Counted from the stretch's first letter, positions 46,022 to 57,100 are shown. The stretch is DNA of 64,000 nucleotides from Alopecurus myosuroides (GCA_028641055.1 CM054062.1:239230528-239294527), one strand, 5' to 3'. The notes: generated by a model from the letters alone, not told the origin. Made by a program: numbers and translations.

Positions 46022-47089
46022 TCAAACCACAAACTTGATTCTATGGCTTTTAAAGCTGAAACGTTTAGACTTGTGCTTGATCATGTGGACAGGGGCTTCA
46101 GCATTCTTGCAGGGCACCAGCTGCACGCCAGTGAAGACGGCAAACTCCTCGTCAATCGTGGCCGTGGACCTGAAGAACGACACGATGCAAAACCTACCTG
46201 AGCGCATGTTCACCAGGTGGCGCTGGTATGGTTCTGGCAGGTCAACCGGTTCAATGTAATCCCATGTATGCTGCACCACCGGTGGCCGGTCATGGTCCAT
46301 GGCAGACAGGTCGAAACCACACAAGCAGTGGGGGCTGCCGAACCAGAGGTTGAGGTCAGGCACGTATTCCGCTTTGCCATAGAAGGGCAGCGCCCACTTT
46401 CCAGCTTGGCTCCATACACGGCTCTCCGTATCAAAGTTGTAAGTGCCAAGGCCATCTTCGGCGGCAGACACAGATATGGTTTCGGCGTTGACGACGGTGG
46501 AAGAGAACATGTTAGCTAAATTTTGGTAGGCGGTGTCGCCTAGAAATGGCGGGGGCGGAAGATCACGCCAGTACGATGTCCTGGAGAAATTTGACGCGAT
46601 GGCCGGAAAGGAGGTAACATTGTCCTCGGTGTAGGAAAGGACCTCGAAGGAGGGATTTTTACCCGTGCCCGGGAACAGGTCCATGACGTAAAGGCGGCGA
46701 GAGACTTGATGGTAGAAGGCGCCCTGCTCGCATATAGAGAAGCAGATGGAATTGGGTCCCTTGCTAGAGTTGAAACTGGGCAAGGTTCCGAAGGAATCTA
46801 TACTGGTGTCGTACGTTGCATTACGGCCAGCAGAGTCCGGTAACAAGATGCGGCTATCTGTCATAGCGGCTGAGAAAATGGGCGCTTTTTCAAACCGGAT
46901 CTCCGGCCGAGGGAGGCTGTTCCATCTCTCTATCTTTCTCCCTGTATTCTTCTTCGCGGGTGCAGCTTCTGCATGCGGGGGTGAAGGGTAGAACAGGTGC
47001 TTCGAGGTGTTCATCCGGTACAGCGAATATGTGGTATTTTCCAAGTCGTGCACGACCAGATTCAGAAACCGACGATACTGTAGGTACAT
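46022..47089 (-). CDS. DUF1618-like protein, grass-specific family
   Basis: An uninterrupted frame of 355 codons. It opens MYLQYRRFLNLVVHDLENTT and YSLYRMNTSKHLFYPS and continues with a beta-rich body including LYVMDLFPGTGKNPSFEVLS, SYWRDLPPPPFLG, ISVSAAEDGLGTYNFDTESR and VWSQAGKWALPFYGKAEYVP. Then come LNLWFGSPHCLCGFDLSAMD, PPVVQHTWDYIEPVDLPEPY and a conserved-looking end, HMIKHKSKRFSF. This pattern matches grass DUF1618 (PF07762) proteins, a large family of unknown biochemical role. The ATG at 47089 follows an AG-rich site, so a 5' UTR intron is possible. It is not enclosed by paired terminal repeats and is the best host-gene candidate here. A TIR element sits 260 bp upstream and may disturb the promoter. 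Confidence 0.75.
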   Translation of the reverse strand: MYLQYRRFLNLVVHDLENTTYSLYRMNTSKHLFYPSPPHAEAAPAKKNTGRKIERWNSLPRPEIRFEKAPIFSAAMTDSRILLPDSAGRNATYDTSIDSFGTLPSFNSSKGPNSICFSICEQGAFYHQVSRRLYVMDLFPGTGKNPSFEVLSYTEDNVTSFPAIASNFSRTSYWRDLPPPPFLGDTAYQNLANMFSSTVVNAETISVSAAEDGLGTYNFDTESRVWSQAGKWALPFYGKAEYVPDLNLWFGSPHCLCGFDLSAMDHDRPPVVQHTWDYIEPVDLPEPYQRHLVNMRSGRFCIVSFFRSTATIDEEFAVFTGVQLVPCKNAEAPVHMIKHKSKRFSFKSHRIKFVV

Positions 47090-47349
47090 CCTCTCTCCAA
47101 AGAGGATAATCAGATCCTCTCAGCCTAGCCTGGATCAAAAGAAAGAGAAGAAAGAGTGTTAAACGTTGTGGAGACTATGGAATTCGGCCGGATTACTCTG
47201 AAAAGAAATACTATCAAAAGGATTACAAGATGCTGAGACAGAAAAATTCACACCTGCGGCAAAATCCGATATGCCTAAAATTCCTGATTATCTAGGGGCC
47301 AATTCCTTCCTAAATCCCGGGCAAGCAATGTGCCGTCAAAACTGTGAGT

Positions 47350-48273
47350 CTAGGATGCCCGGATACGGCGATACGGATACGGATACGACGATACGGTGAT
47401 ACGCCAATTTTTCAAAAACATGGATACGGGGATACATGTATATATATAATAAAATTAATAATATATATAAACTAACAATTGTTTTACGAAAATGAGAACT
47501 ACAATTATACTATATATGAATATAGGAGTACCATGACATAATTGTTATAGAAAACCTTGACAAGTGCAATGACGCTGACCCTTGTAGTGTTTCTTCACCT
47601 AGAAGCAAAACTGCAAAAGTAACAATTTGTAAATTAGAGTCCATCAAAAATAACTAGTCATACCGGTGCTAGCCATTGCTGACCTACATGAACTAGATTT
47701 AATCTTTCTATTTGCATGTCTAATCTTAAGGAAGTAAGGAAGTAGAATGCGGATAGTAAGGTACTAAGGTAGCAGCGGAGCACAATAAAATTTCAACAGG
47801 TCCAGCCGTGGGCGGCGGGCATCGGACGGCAGAGCCCAGCTAGCCAAGAAAACTAAAAACAGAAAATTGTAGATGGGATGAGGCGGAGATGAACAGACCT
47901 GCGTTGCACGGTGCAGCTATGGGCGGCGGCCGGCCGGAGGCTGGTAGCCGACTGGTTCTCCTCTTAGTCCGGCAGCGCAACAGCAGATGTGGCTGACGAT
48001 CTACTTGTGAATTATGACGGCGCCTAGGTCAGGATTAGAACAAGAAAACGAATGGGTGATGATTCCGTACATATAACACGGGATTAGGGTAATCAGTATC
48101 CCAAACTCATCCTGGTGTATCCCCATGTATCCGTTTTAATTTAATTAATTAAAAAAAGGAAAAATCTTTGGATACGTATGGGACACGTATTTTCGCATAT
48201 CCGTATCAGTATCCGTATCCGGAAGTATCCAACCCCCGATACGTGACTTTTTGGACGTATCCGCGCTTCCTAG
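47350..48273. mobile_element. TIR element with 8-bp duplication, hAT-like MITE-class
   Basis: An identical 8-bp repeat CTGTGAGT flanks it at 47342-47349 and 48274-48281. The left end CTAGGATGCCCGGATACG and the reverse complement of the right end, CTAGGAAGCGCGGATACG, form the TIR. Both arms are built from GATACGGATAC-type repeats in opposite orientation. The middle is AT-rich and partly GC-rich without a transposase. The duplication length suggests hAT; a 9-bp reading (CTGTGAGTC) would suggest Mutator instead. Confidence 0.75.
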
Positions 48274-48289
48274 CTGTGAGTCATCCAGA

Positions 48290-48570
48290 TCTTATACAGA
48301 GTTACAGACTAAATAATACTGTACACGAAGGGAGCCCCTGCCTGGAGCTGGGTGAATTAGTCTTCTGCGCTTGGAGAAGGTGAGGTAGCGGCAAGCACGA
48401 TCAGATGAATTGGAACAGACATCCAGAAGGATCGCGCGCACTTATCCTCCGGGTCGCCAGCCGTCCGATGCGATCGCCCTGGCCATCGATCCCGCTGCGT
48501 ATACGTCACGATGACACGCGTAGGCTGGTCCATCCCCCAGTCCGCCTGTGACCGCGCGTAGCTGACGCCG
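48290..48570. other. short unique-looking stretch before the tandem repeat
   Basis: No gene is supported. It may be 5' flanking DNA of the minus-strand DUF1618-like gene. Confidence 0.25.
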
Positions 48571-48574
48571 GCCC

Positions 48575-49090
48575 GCCACCGTCGGAGCAACACCGCGCGC
48601 CATCGGAGCACACCGGGAGCATCACCGGCCGTCATCGGAGCAACGCCGCGCGCCGGCCGTCGTCGGAGCAACGCCGCGCGCCATCGGAGCACACCGGGAG
48701 CATCGCCCCGGCCGTCGTCGGAGCAACGCCGCGCACCATCGGAGCAACGCCGGGAGCATCGCTGAACGCCGCCGGTAGCATCGCTAAACGCCGTCGGTAG
48801 CATCGATATCCGCCTAAGGGAGCATCACTCCCCGCCTAACGGAGCACCGCCGCCCGCCTAACGGAGCACCGCCGGCGTCTGGAGGGGAGCGACGCCGCCC
48901 ACCCACGGGAGCACCGCCGCGTGCCTAAGGGAGCATCACCGCTCGCCTAATGGAGCACCACCGGCTACCTGCGGGAGCACCTCCGGCGGGAGGCGGCGCC
49001 GTGGCCCGCCTAACGGAGCACCACCGCATGCCTACGGGAGCATCACGGTCCGCCTAGGGGAGCACCGCCGGCTGCCTGAGGGAGCACCTC
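48575..49090. repeat. GC-rich degenerate tandem repeat
   Basis: Units such as CGGAGCAACGCCGCGCGCCAT, CTAACGGAGCACCGCCG and CTACGGGAGCATCACCG recur about every 20-45 bp for some 500 bp. GGAGCA is the constant core, with variable spacers. Open frames through it are a consequence of GC richness. Confidence 0.75.
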
Positions 49091-49919
49091 CGGCGAGAGG
49101 TGATGCAGTGGCGGTGTCGTGGGCGGCGCCGGCGTCGTGCGCGCAGGAGGAGGGCCCCATGGATTGCAGCAAGGACACGGCGGCGGCGGCGCGCGGCGCG
49201 CGCGCACGAGGAGGACGCCCCCTCATCAGCTCGCCGGCGGCGGCGAGGCGTGAGGCCGCCGCGATTTGCCCCAGCGGCGACCGCTCCACCAGCGGAGACC
49301 TAGGCGCGCGCTGCTCCTTCACCGGCGTCGTGCGTGCGCGTAGGGGAGATACCTGGGTAGTTGGTTGCGGGAGCGGAGGAAGAGGAAGATAAGGTGGGGT
49401 GGGGGTGCGTGAGGCCCGCCCACGTGGATGTGCTGGAGAAGAGAGCAGCAGGAGTGAGATGCGCGACCTGGAGGATGATTTTCCGGGGGATTAGCATCGT
49501 TTCCCCATCCAGAACGGCCGTGACGCCTTGGCTGATCTGGGTTGGGGAGTATATATGGCAGAACGGCGGCGGCCGAACTGCAACGAGATTTCGACGGGAA
49601 ACTGCCGGTACGAGGCAGGCCTTGTTATTGCTGGGCCGGCTCAGCAAGGGTATATTTTGGAGTTTTCTATAGAAGGCAAAATTTCAAGGCTGAACAGGGC
49701 AAAAACGGAAAGATTGAACATCAAGCAACTACTAGCAAGTAGCAAAAGCTAACTTTGGCACCTTATCATTTTTTTTAAAAAAAAGAGAAAACACAAAGCT
49801 AAGACTCTCTATTCTCTAACTACAGTAAAGAAAAACAAAACAAGGATAAAAACAGGTTGCTCCGAACAAGCGTTTTTCATTAAAGCAATATAGCTAGACT
49901 TAATACCTTAATTTATGTA
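49091..49919. other. GC-rich then AT-rich flank, possible minus-strand promoter
   Basis: Frames at 49032-49392 exist on both strands and are not distinguished by any domain. Read on the minus strand, a TATATACTCCCC motif near 49545 is followed by CT-rich and GC-rich text. This could be a promoter and leader, but no gene can be assigned. Confidence 0.25.
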
Positions 49920-49927
49920 ATCTTCGA

Positions 49928-50096
49928 CAGTGGCGGAGCTAGAACATTAGAAACCAGGGTGCACACATGGTGCCAATAACACATTTAAAATAATTTTTGG
50001 GGGTGCACATGTGGTAGAAAATTGCTATTTTACAAAGGAAATCTTTTTTTCCCGGTGTCCTGTGCACCCTGTTGGCATAAGGTGGCTCCGCCACTT
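49928..50096. mobile_element. 169-bp hAT-type MITE
   Basis: The left end is CAGTGGCGGAGC and the right end GGCTCCGCCACTT. CAGTGGCGGAGCC ends are characteristic of a common grass MITE family. The flanking octamers ATCTTCGA and CTCTTGGA agree at six of eight positions, which fits an aged 8-bp duplication. Confidence 0.75.
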
Positions 50097-50107
50097 CTCT
50101 TGGACAA

Positions 50108-50782
50108 ATGCACATCAGGACATGGCGTATGATACTCTTACATTCTAGATCTACCGTTAACACGGAAAGACGGAACCTTGGCCCCCGTGAGCGACTGGGA
50201 CCTCCCTTTGCGCCGCCTCCTCCTCCCCCTCTCCCTCCTCGCCACCGCCGGATGGCGTCATCGGCAAAGACCGTGGTGACCGGCGGGTGTCCTTCTCCTC
50301 CTTGCTTGGTTGCTTGCGGTGCGGGCCGTGGTGACCGGCGGGGCACGGTGGTGCGAGCCTGCATCAGCGTCGCGCCGGCACATGCGTGCTATGACATCAC
50401 ATGGTGGTGGCTTTGCAGCATGGGCGTGCTCAAGATGGCGGTGTTGGCGCAGATCTTGGACGACGCGGCGTCGTTTGGTGATTCCGGCATCGCTAGGAAA
50501 GGTCTAGGTGGTGGGAAGACGGTGAGCGCCACGATGGGCCTATTCTGGGTCAATGCGGAGCCAGACGCGCGGATGGCGGTGGTGGATGGCGTCCGACAGC
50601 TGAAGCTGGAGGGCCGTTTTGGTCGGCGGTGGCGCAGGTCCGAGGGGCTGCGCCTCTCTTGCTATTCTTCTTGGCGTTGGTCCAAGGCGGAGATCGGCTC
50701 TGATCAGCTGGAGGTGGGGCATGTAGGCCTGGAATTCGAGCCGAGCCGGCTCGGCTCGACTAGATCAAGCTCGGCCAACTAA
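50108..50782 (+). other. open frame of 224 codons, doubtful
   Basis: GC-rich sequence with an open plus-strand frame and a competing minus-strand frame. It contains a short duplicated phrase (TGGTGACCGGCGGG at about 50275 and 50330). No domain is recognised. Composition resembles the 5' region of grass retroposons more than a host gene. Confidence 0.2.
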
Positions 50783-51092
50783 CGAGCCAGCTCGGCTCAA
50801 CTCGTTTAAGTAAACGAGTCCAGAAATGAAATTCCGCTCGACTCGCAAAACTAGCGAGTTCACTCGTTTAACTCGATAAAACAATCGATAGGAAAATTCA
50901 TATCTAATTTTTTTTCTTATTATTTGGATATTATAATGCAATAATCACAACAATATTGAATAATTGTATGCTATTAGATAAAGAATGATGAATAATTATT
51001 CACATAGATAAGAATGAGATGTAACATTTATTTTGACCGAGTTAAACGAGCTAAATGAGTACTCGTAAACTCGGCTCGTTTAGCTCAGACTC
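50735..51092. mobile_element. fragment of a TIR-type repeat with GAGCCGAGC/GGCTCGTTT motifs
   Basis: It begins with GAGCCGAGCCGGCTCGGCTCG and continues with alternating AACTCGTTTA and CTCGTTTAACTCG motifs and an AT-rich centre, ending ACTCGGCTCGTTTAGCTC at the retrotransposon LTR. Inverted GGCTCG text at both sides suggests a small TIR element cut or flanked by the LTR. Its family is not fixed. Confidence 0.35.
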
Positions 51093-51601
51093 TGTCGGAT
51101 GCCAATTAGGGGTATGTCCGGCATTGGCCGAAGACCGGATTATCTGGGTGGCCCATAGGTAATGGAGCATTAAGGTCGATTGGGCGGCCCAGTAAGCCGA
51201 TGCAGAGGAAGCCGGATTCTAGAAGAACCCGGATTATGGCCCAATACGTAATCCGGCTTGGAGAAGAAGTCGGACATCTTGTTTACCAAGAATAGGAATA
51301 ATTTCCTTAGACTCCACGTTTTCCTTCCTATAAGCACTAGTCCAACTGCATACATAAAGCCGGACGGGAGCCGCTTCAGAGAGAAGATAGACAGAAAACC
51401 TAGATTCACATTGTACTTTGTATACTTTAGAGTTTTACCTTGATTTAGTGAGATTGCAGGAGTAGGGCGCTGCCATTGTTGCGACGTACCAAATCTGGGT
51501 AAATTTGTGTCTCCGCCTACGGCAACTTCCCTACGTTTCCACCCACGATCTACCATAAGGCTTATGACATCTCCTGCCATTAACCAAATTACGAATACTC
51601 A
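51093..51601 (+). repeat. 5' LTR of Tat-type copy 1
   Basis: 509 bp from TGTCGGATGCC to AATACTCA, four bases before the PBS stem. It contains GGGTAAATTTGTGTCTCCG near its end, a motif class also seen at the end of the LTR at 52927-53418. Confidence 0.7.
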
Positions 51602-51606
51602 ATAGT

Positions 51607-51624
51607 TGGCGCCCACCGTGGGGC
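51607..51624 (+). other. primer binding site of Tat-type copy 1
   Basis: TGGCGCCCACCGTGGGGC, the usual plant form of this lineage, lies just after the LTR end. Confidence 0.8.
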
Positions 51625-51683
51625 CAACGACGTCTGGAGTTACGTTATGAGCGGGAATACTCAGCGGAATCAGCAGCACAATC

Positions 51684-52789
51684 ATGGCCGGGAGCCTTGA
51701 ATTCGACGGAAACTTCAGCCGCTTCGTCGACAACGGTTCCTATTTGCCGGCACAAAATCACCTCATACGTGCTTGCGTCAGTCCTATTGGATCTGCTAAT
51801 GTTTTCATAGGTTTAACGACGGAGCAATGGGTTTCCGTGGTGGAAGCAAATTTTTCCTACCCGCCCTATGCCCAGAAGAAGATGACTTTGATGCCAGATT
51901 CGGGACAGATCTGACTTATTCTTACATTGGGGAAGACCAAGATCTACTAAGTGCACATCGCCAAAGTATGACTGGATTCAATGTCTCTCAGGAGATGTCT
52001 ATTCCCATATCGCACTTTGTTGGCATGGTGCAGGCAGAACCTGCTAAAAATACGGAGGATGAACAACTCGTCGAAAAGGCAGAAGACGATAAACCCACAG
52101 AAAAGGTGGATGACCTGAAACCCGCCAGTCGGGCGGAAAACTCGGAAGCCGAATCTATTCTCGCTGCAATCGAAGCAAAGCTGGATTCGGAAACTGGATC
52201 TACATCCTGTGACACAGATTCCGATGATGATGGAGGTGCTTTCGAAAAAAAGATCAAATCCATGCAGGGAGGTTTCCGCGAAGTCCTCATGGCTAAGCCC
52301 GCCGATTAGGCAGACACCAAGGAAAAGGAGGAAATAGATGCCAAAACAACTCCACTAGAAGATAATGCAAACAGGGAGGACGAGGATGACCAAATCCTGA
52401 AATTTCCTGATGTTCAGGAAGTGACGGAAGATGAAGCCTTAAGAAAAACTCAATCCTCCAAGAAAAATGAGAAATCCATAAAAAAGATATACGCCAAAAC
52501 CCATAAGAAAAAACTGGACAGATTGGCAGACATAGCCAACCAGAACCTAGAAGTTGGTGGAAGCAGTGGCGTAAAAACGGTGGAGAAGAAAAAGCAGAAG
52601 CAGGCTCACACATTTCCGGTCCCCTAGATGCCGGAACAAAATGAAGTTGATCGGCTCCAAACCCCGGTTGGAAGGAATGAACCATCAGAAGTGCTGGAAG
52701 CCAGGAGACAAGCAATAATGCGGCAAAAACAACATCTTTATCGGTCTAGAGAAAACCTCGTAAAAGCCCAGTCTTCCCTCAAGGTGCAG
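51684..52789 (+). pseudogene. Tat-type gag N-terminal part, frameshifted
   Basis: It starts MAGSLEFDGNFSRFVDNGSY at 51684. The frame changes between 51830 and 51910 and continues in the frame of 51827, with an acidic, lysine-rich middle (EKAEDDKPTEKVDDLKPASR and SETGSTSCDTDSDDDGGAFE). An in-frame TAG lies at 52307-52309, another stop near 52625, and open text follows up to the junction. Low-complexity acidic N-termini are usual in these gag proteins. The conserved gag core is not reached before truncation. Confidence 0.65.
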
Positions 52790-52926
52790 TGATGTCTACG
52801 CACGCTTCTATTCTTGTAGACAGTGTTGGGCCTCCAAGTGCAGAGGTTTGTAGAACAGCAGCAAGTTTCCCTTAAGTGGATCACCCAAGGTTTATCGAAC
52901 TCAGGGAGGTAGAGGTCAAAGATATC
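52790..52926 (+). repeat. 5' fragment of an LTR-like high-copy repeat
   Basis: It starts TGATGTCTACGCACG and contains TAGACAGTGTTGGGCCTCCA and GTGGATCACCCAAGGTTTAT. I recall this text as a very abundant Triticeae repeat, but could not search. It is interrupted after 137 bp by the second Tat-type element at 52927. Confidence 0.5.
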
Positions 52927-53418
52927 TGACGAGGGGATGAGTCCTGGACCTATCGGGTGAGGCTAACCGGTCCAAGGCCCAAGACCTAAGCCCAAGGGAA
53001 GGTGACACCAGCAGTTCTAGAAGGCCCAGTCGAAGGCCCACTCGCAAAACCTTGCGGGTCAAGAAGGGAACTTGTAACCGACCTAAGCTAGGGTTTGTAA
53101 CCCCGCCGGGTACGGTTTGAGACCTGGCCATCTATATAAGGCCAGGAGAACCACCGAGAGGGGGGATCCAAGCAATACCACCACCACCAAAGCCTTGAGA
53201 TTGAGATCATACTCTCGACTCGAGCACCCCCCACTGTAACCGATCTATTGATAATACAGATCGACAGAAGCAGGAGTAAGGGTTTTACCTTTACGAGGGC
53301 CCCAAACCTGGGTAAATTGTGCCCCCTGTTAGCCGACGATTGTCACCAGTGCCTAAATGTTCTCCTAATCAAAACCTATCGGTTCACCCGAGGGACTTGT
53401 TGAGATGCATATTCGACA
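52927..53418 (+). repeat. 5' LTR of Tat-type copy 2
   Basis: 492 bp, starting TGACGAGGGG and ending ATTCGACA. TATATAA at 53133-53139 is the probable promoter box, and GAGGGCCCCAAACCTGGGTA lies downstream. The reverse complement of the latter resembles 6130-6160 in the other Tat remnant's LTR. Confidence 0.75.
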
Positions 53419-53420
53419 AT

Positions 53421-53439
53421 TGGCGCCGTCTGTGGGAAC
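53421..53439 (+). other. primer binding site of Tat-type copy 2
   Basis: TGGCGCCGTCTGTGGGAAC begins 2 bases after the LTR and is the variant of the lineage PBS seen in many grass gypsy elements. Confidence 0.8.
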
Positions 53440-53440
53440 G

Positions 53441-55934
53441 GCGGGCGCTGGATCTACGGCATCTTCGGCCTCATCATCGCCAACCTTCAGCTGGAGACCC
53501 GGAACCTCGACTCCAACAGATCCGATCCGATTCGGGTCGATCACCATCGCGCCACACTCGCCGGAATCACACCCGGCGTTCAGGGGATCGGAGAAAAGCG
53601 TCAGCCTAACGTTCGGGAGCCTCCACTTCTATGCCAACAAAGCAGGAATCCTGCACCTTTCCGAGCAAGCCGATCTCGGCGACTCGGACTCCGAGTCCGT
53701 CTCAATCCCGACAACCGTCGACTCGCTGCCCAATGACGCTGATCGCGACCTAGCACCCAACGGCGGATCCATCCGCCCCAGCACTCGCAACTTCCACACC
53801 ATCTCGGCCGAAAAACCTTCTCGGATCGGCGAAACTTGTCAGCCTCCGCCTAGGACTTGCGGGCCATATCTGGCTCAAGTCTGCATGGCAGGATCGGCCG
53901 AGCCACCCGAAGAAACGGAAGACAGCAGGAAAGAGCGAGAGCACATCAAAGTATCGCGAGACGCCTGGCTCAAAGCAAAAGAGGTTGTACACTCAGGCCA
54001 GCCGATTGAAGAAGGAGCCCCTCAGGAAGACCTGACTGCATACCACTATCACCTAGTGAAAGCAGCGGAGTTGATCAGGGAAGCCCGCAAGAATCTGGAC
54101 GAACGGAAGAAGCTGGCGGACGAATCGAGTCTACGCCGTGCAGCTCTCTCCAAAACATATTCGGTAGGGAACAACCCCCGAAGAAAAGATACGTCATGAA
54201 GACTGCGGCAGGTCTGGAACAATCCCCTGGACGGCGGGTCTCTCAGCGGGATCAGCAGAACACTCGAAACCTCCCTTATGCACGTCGATGACGACGAGAA
54301 CGTACACCCAACGACCCCCGCTGTCGTAGTCCTGGCTGCAGCCACATACCTGCAGGCGAACCAGCCAGGAGAGAACGACCCACACGCAGAGCAATACAGG
54401 CAAGTCCAGAAGGGGCTAGGCATGGCAGCCGCGAGACTTGCAGCCCAACGCCGCAAGAACGCGACTGCACAGGAGACTGAGAAAACCCCTCGGAAAGACA
54501 AAGAAACACCCCGCATACGCGGCAGTACATCGCCCAGGAGGGAGAAGTCACCTCGTTGTGCCCGAGGAAAGGAGGCCCGGCGACACGGTGATAGCCCGAG
54601 TAGTAGTGACGACAGCCCGAGAGATCGAGATCGCAGTCCACAACATCATAGCAGCCGCTCGCGACACCGCAGCAAGGAGCCGCGGAAGGAGGTCGATCGC
54701 GACCAGCCTGGATAAAACGCGCGATCTGACATCGCGCAGAACAAAACCAACAAGGCTCGAGCGGCCAGGAACCGCGCACGGTCCCCATCCACCTCCTCTG
54801 ACGAAGAGGCCTGCGGCGCATTGTGCTTTACTCGCGACATCCGCGAGGCACCAATGCCCAAGAGATTTAAGCTTACTACGGAAGTGCCAAAGTACGATGG
54901 TTCGCTGGATCCCAAATCCTGACTGTCGGATTACCTCACGACAGTAAAATGCCAACGTGGGAACAAGACCACAGCTATGCAGTACCTTAACCTACATCTT
55001 GTAGGCGCTGCGCGTAGCTGGCTCGATGGAAGACCGAGGGCGTGCTATGGATCATGGGACGATCTAACCTTCGAATTCCGCAAGAATTTCCAAGCGACAT
55101 ATAAAAGACTTGCGTCCATCGAGGAGTTGCGGGCTTGCAAAAAGAAGAGTGGTGAGTCTACTCGCGAGTACATCCAGCGATGGACCACGCTCAAAAATAC
55201 GGTGGGAAACATATCGGAAGAGGTCGCAGTCGAAGCTTTCACCAAAGGAGCTCGGCGAACCGCCTTCAGAGAAGAACTAGGGCGAGGCACGCCCAAAACC
55301 ATCGGGAAGCTGATGGCTATAGCCGACAGATGGGCCAACGGTGAGGACTCGGTGCGCAATGAAAAGGCATCTTCGCCAGCACCTAAGGACGACCGTCATG
55401 GTCGAAAGAAAATGAGAAAGCGTTACGATCACGACGGTCGAGAAGAACTGGTGGCGGCAGATTTACGAGAAATCGTAACAGCGAACATCGTGGAAATCGC
55501 GAATGGAAGGCAAAGACAGAGGATAAAACTCCCGAGGAGGACCTTGACGGTTATTGCACGCTACATCTATTTACAGATAAGCGCACATGCAAGACCAAGA
55601 CAACACACCTCCTCAAGGATTGCCGAAAGTTTCTCGACATCCACGAGGCCTTCTCGAAGAAAAACAGAGCTGCAGTCAATCAGGGCTATCCACAGCTCCC
55701 AGGAGGAGGACATCAGGGATTCCACCCGCCACAACCCCTACCTCCACCAGGACACCAAAACGCGGTGCTGGCCGCGCTCCTAGCGCCACCCGCCGCAAAC
55801 CAAGGAGGCAATGGGTACCCGAACCCAGCAGGGCTCCTCGGAATGATACAGAAAGTCTGCCCCTCCCGCAGGGTCCAGAAAACAAACACACGCCAAGTGT
55901 TCATGGCAGTACAAGCTCCACTGACTAACCTGAA
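53441..55934 (+). pseudogene. Tat-type gag, three in-frame stops and a frameshift
   Basis: One frame is followed from the LTR edge to about 55440, broken by TGA at 54197, TAA at 54713 and TGA at 54920. The gag core (PF03732-type) reads AMQYLNLHLVGAARSWLDGR, WDDLTFEFRKNFQATYKR, CKKKSGESTREYIQRWTTLK, then FTKGARRTAFREELGRGTPK. Between about 55440 and 55537 the frame shifts, and the C-terminal part (TDKRTCKTKTTHLLKDCRKF) lies in another frame. The N-terminal third is Ser/Pro-rich. Each stop is explicable by one transition (CGA to TGA, CAA to TAA, TGG to TGA). The exact start codon is unclear. Confidence 0.8.
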
Positions 55935-55940
55935 TCTTTA

Positions 55941-55996
<56 letters not shown>

Positions 55997-57100
55997 AATA
56001 AAGAGAGGAATGTTTCTTCCGGTCCATAGTATATTTTTACTGTTTTACCCTCCCACAAAATCTTTTTCCCTAACCTGCGTTGGGAATAAATTAGCCGAGG
56101 TGGTACTAGCGAAGCTGGCTCAAATATTCTACGTGGCAAGTTTTCTATGCTGGGCCGATGGGTCGCTAGGCGTCGTGGGCTTCAAGCACAGCTTGTTCGT
56201 CCGGTCCAACCGCTGCAGTAACCAACTGACCTGTGGGTGTTAAGAAAATGTTTTGTAATAATCCCACCTCGCTATTTTGTACCGAGTGCCACCAGTTTAT
56301 ATAGGTTCGCAAGTCTCCGAAATATCAGCAAGGCTAATCGGGAATCAAGAAGCAGCAAGGAAAGAAATTCACGCTCTAATGAACGGCTTTGCATGGATCA
56401 ATGGGACGTGTGTGTGGCAAGGCTGCCTAATTAAGCTCTGTACGTGCGCGGTGTGTGGGGGTTAGAGTACAGTGCTGCTAATTAAATGAGACGTGTGTGG
56501 TCCTTATCTAACAATTCAAAAATAGATTCTGATGGCGCGATCCAATTCCAAACTTTCATGTGGCAAAATTTACATAATAGAAAGTGCAATCTCACCATTA
56601 ATTTAAATATTCGACGGATGGAAATTTACGTAAAATATTAACATGTTCGCTAGAAAAAATACCTTTTTAAAATAAATGGTTTGTCAATGCAAAATGGCAT
56701 AATGGATAAACACGAGCGAAGCCGTGTATTGGTGGAAAATGGAGGGTGGGAGGATCGCACTCGATGAAAAGATTAGGTATGGCAGAACTTCGTCACATGT
56801 TATGTTAGTGGGGTTAGTAAGGAGGAAAAATGGAACGGGTCAACATGAATTTGTTCGAGCGTGTTGGATGGTTGCGTTCGGTTGATAAAAACGATAAGAC
56901 TGTTGCGTTTTTGGGTAGAAGCTCACACATACTATTTTCAACTAAAATCAACCCATACCAAAGAAGTTACTTCTTTACATGCCGTGAATCATGTTTTACT
57001 TGTCGGTTAAGAAACACTTGACAAAGCCTCCTGCACCTATGTAACCACCTATGTAACGTCTTTTTTTATCCCGTTGCAACGCACGGGCATAGTTTGCTAG
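55935..57100 (+). mobile_element. non-autonomous Helitron inserted in gypsy pol
   Basis: The 5' end TCTTTACCTATATATATA follows A (55934). The 3' end has CCCGTTGCAACGCACGGG (57070-57087), a hairpin, then CATAGTTTGCTAG and T (57101) outside. Termini, hairpin, CTRR end and A/T insertion site are all Helitron-like. The host pol motif continues at once on the right side, which fixes both borders independently. It has no coding capacity; a dinucleotide and trinucleotide microsatellite lies at its 5' end. Confidence 0.88.
55943..56001. repeat. (TA)n and (TAA)n microsatellite in the Helitron 5' end
   Basis: About twenty TA units are followed by about seven TAA/AAT units. The array starts 8 bp after the Helitron 5' terminus, in the place where this family has TATATTA-type sequence. 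Confidence 0.9.

Larger units (their letters stand above)
51093..52789 (+). mobile_element. 5' part of a Tat-type gypsy element (copy 1)
   Basis: It has an LTR with TGTCGGATGCC start and a PBS TGGCGCCCACCGTGGGGC directly after, then a gag reading with frameshifts. The element stops at 52789, where another LTR-like sequence begins. Its remaining part is either deleted or lies beyond the window, separated by nested insertions. Confidence 0.75.

Noticed and set aside
55943..56001. AT microsatellite as a centromere or origin feature
   Set aside because: It begins within 8 bp of a Helitron end and is better explained as part of that element.
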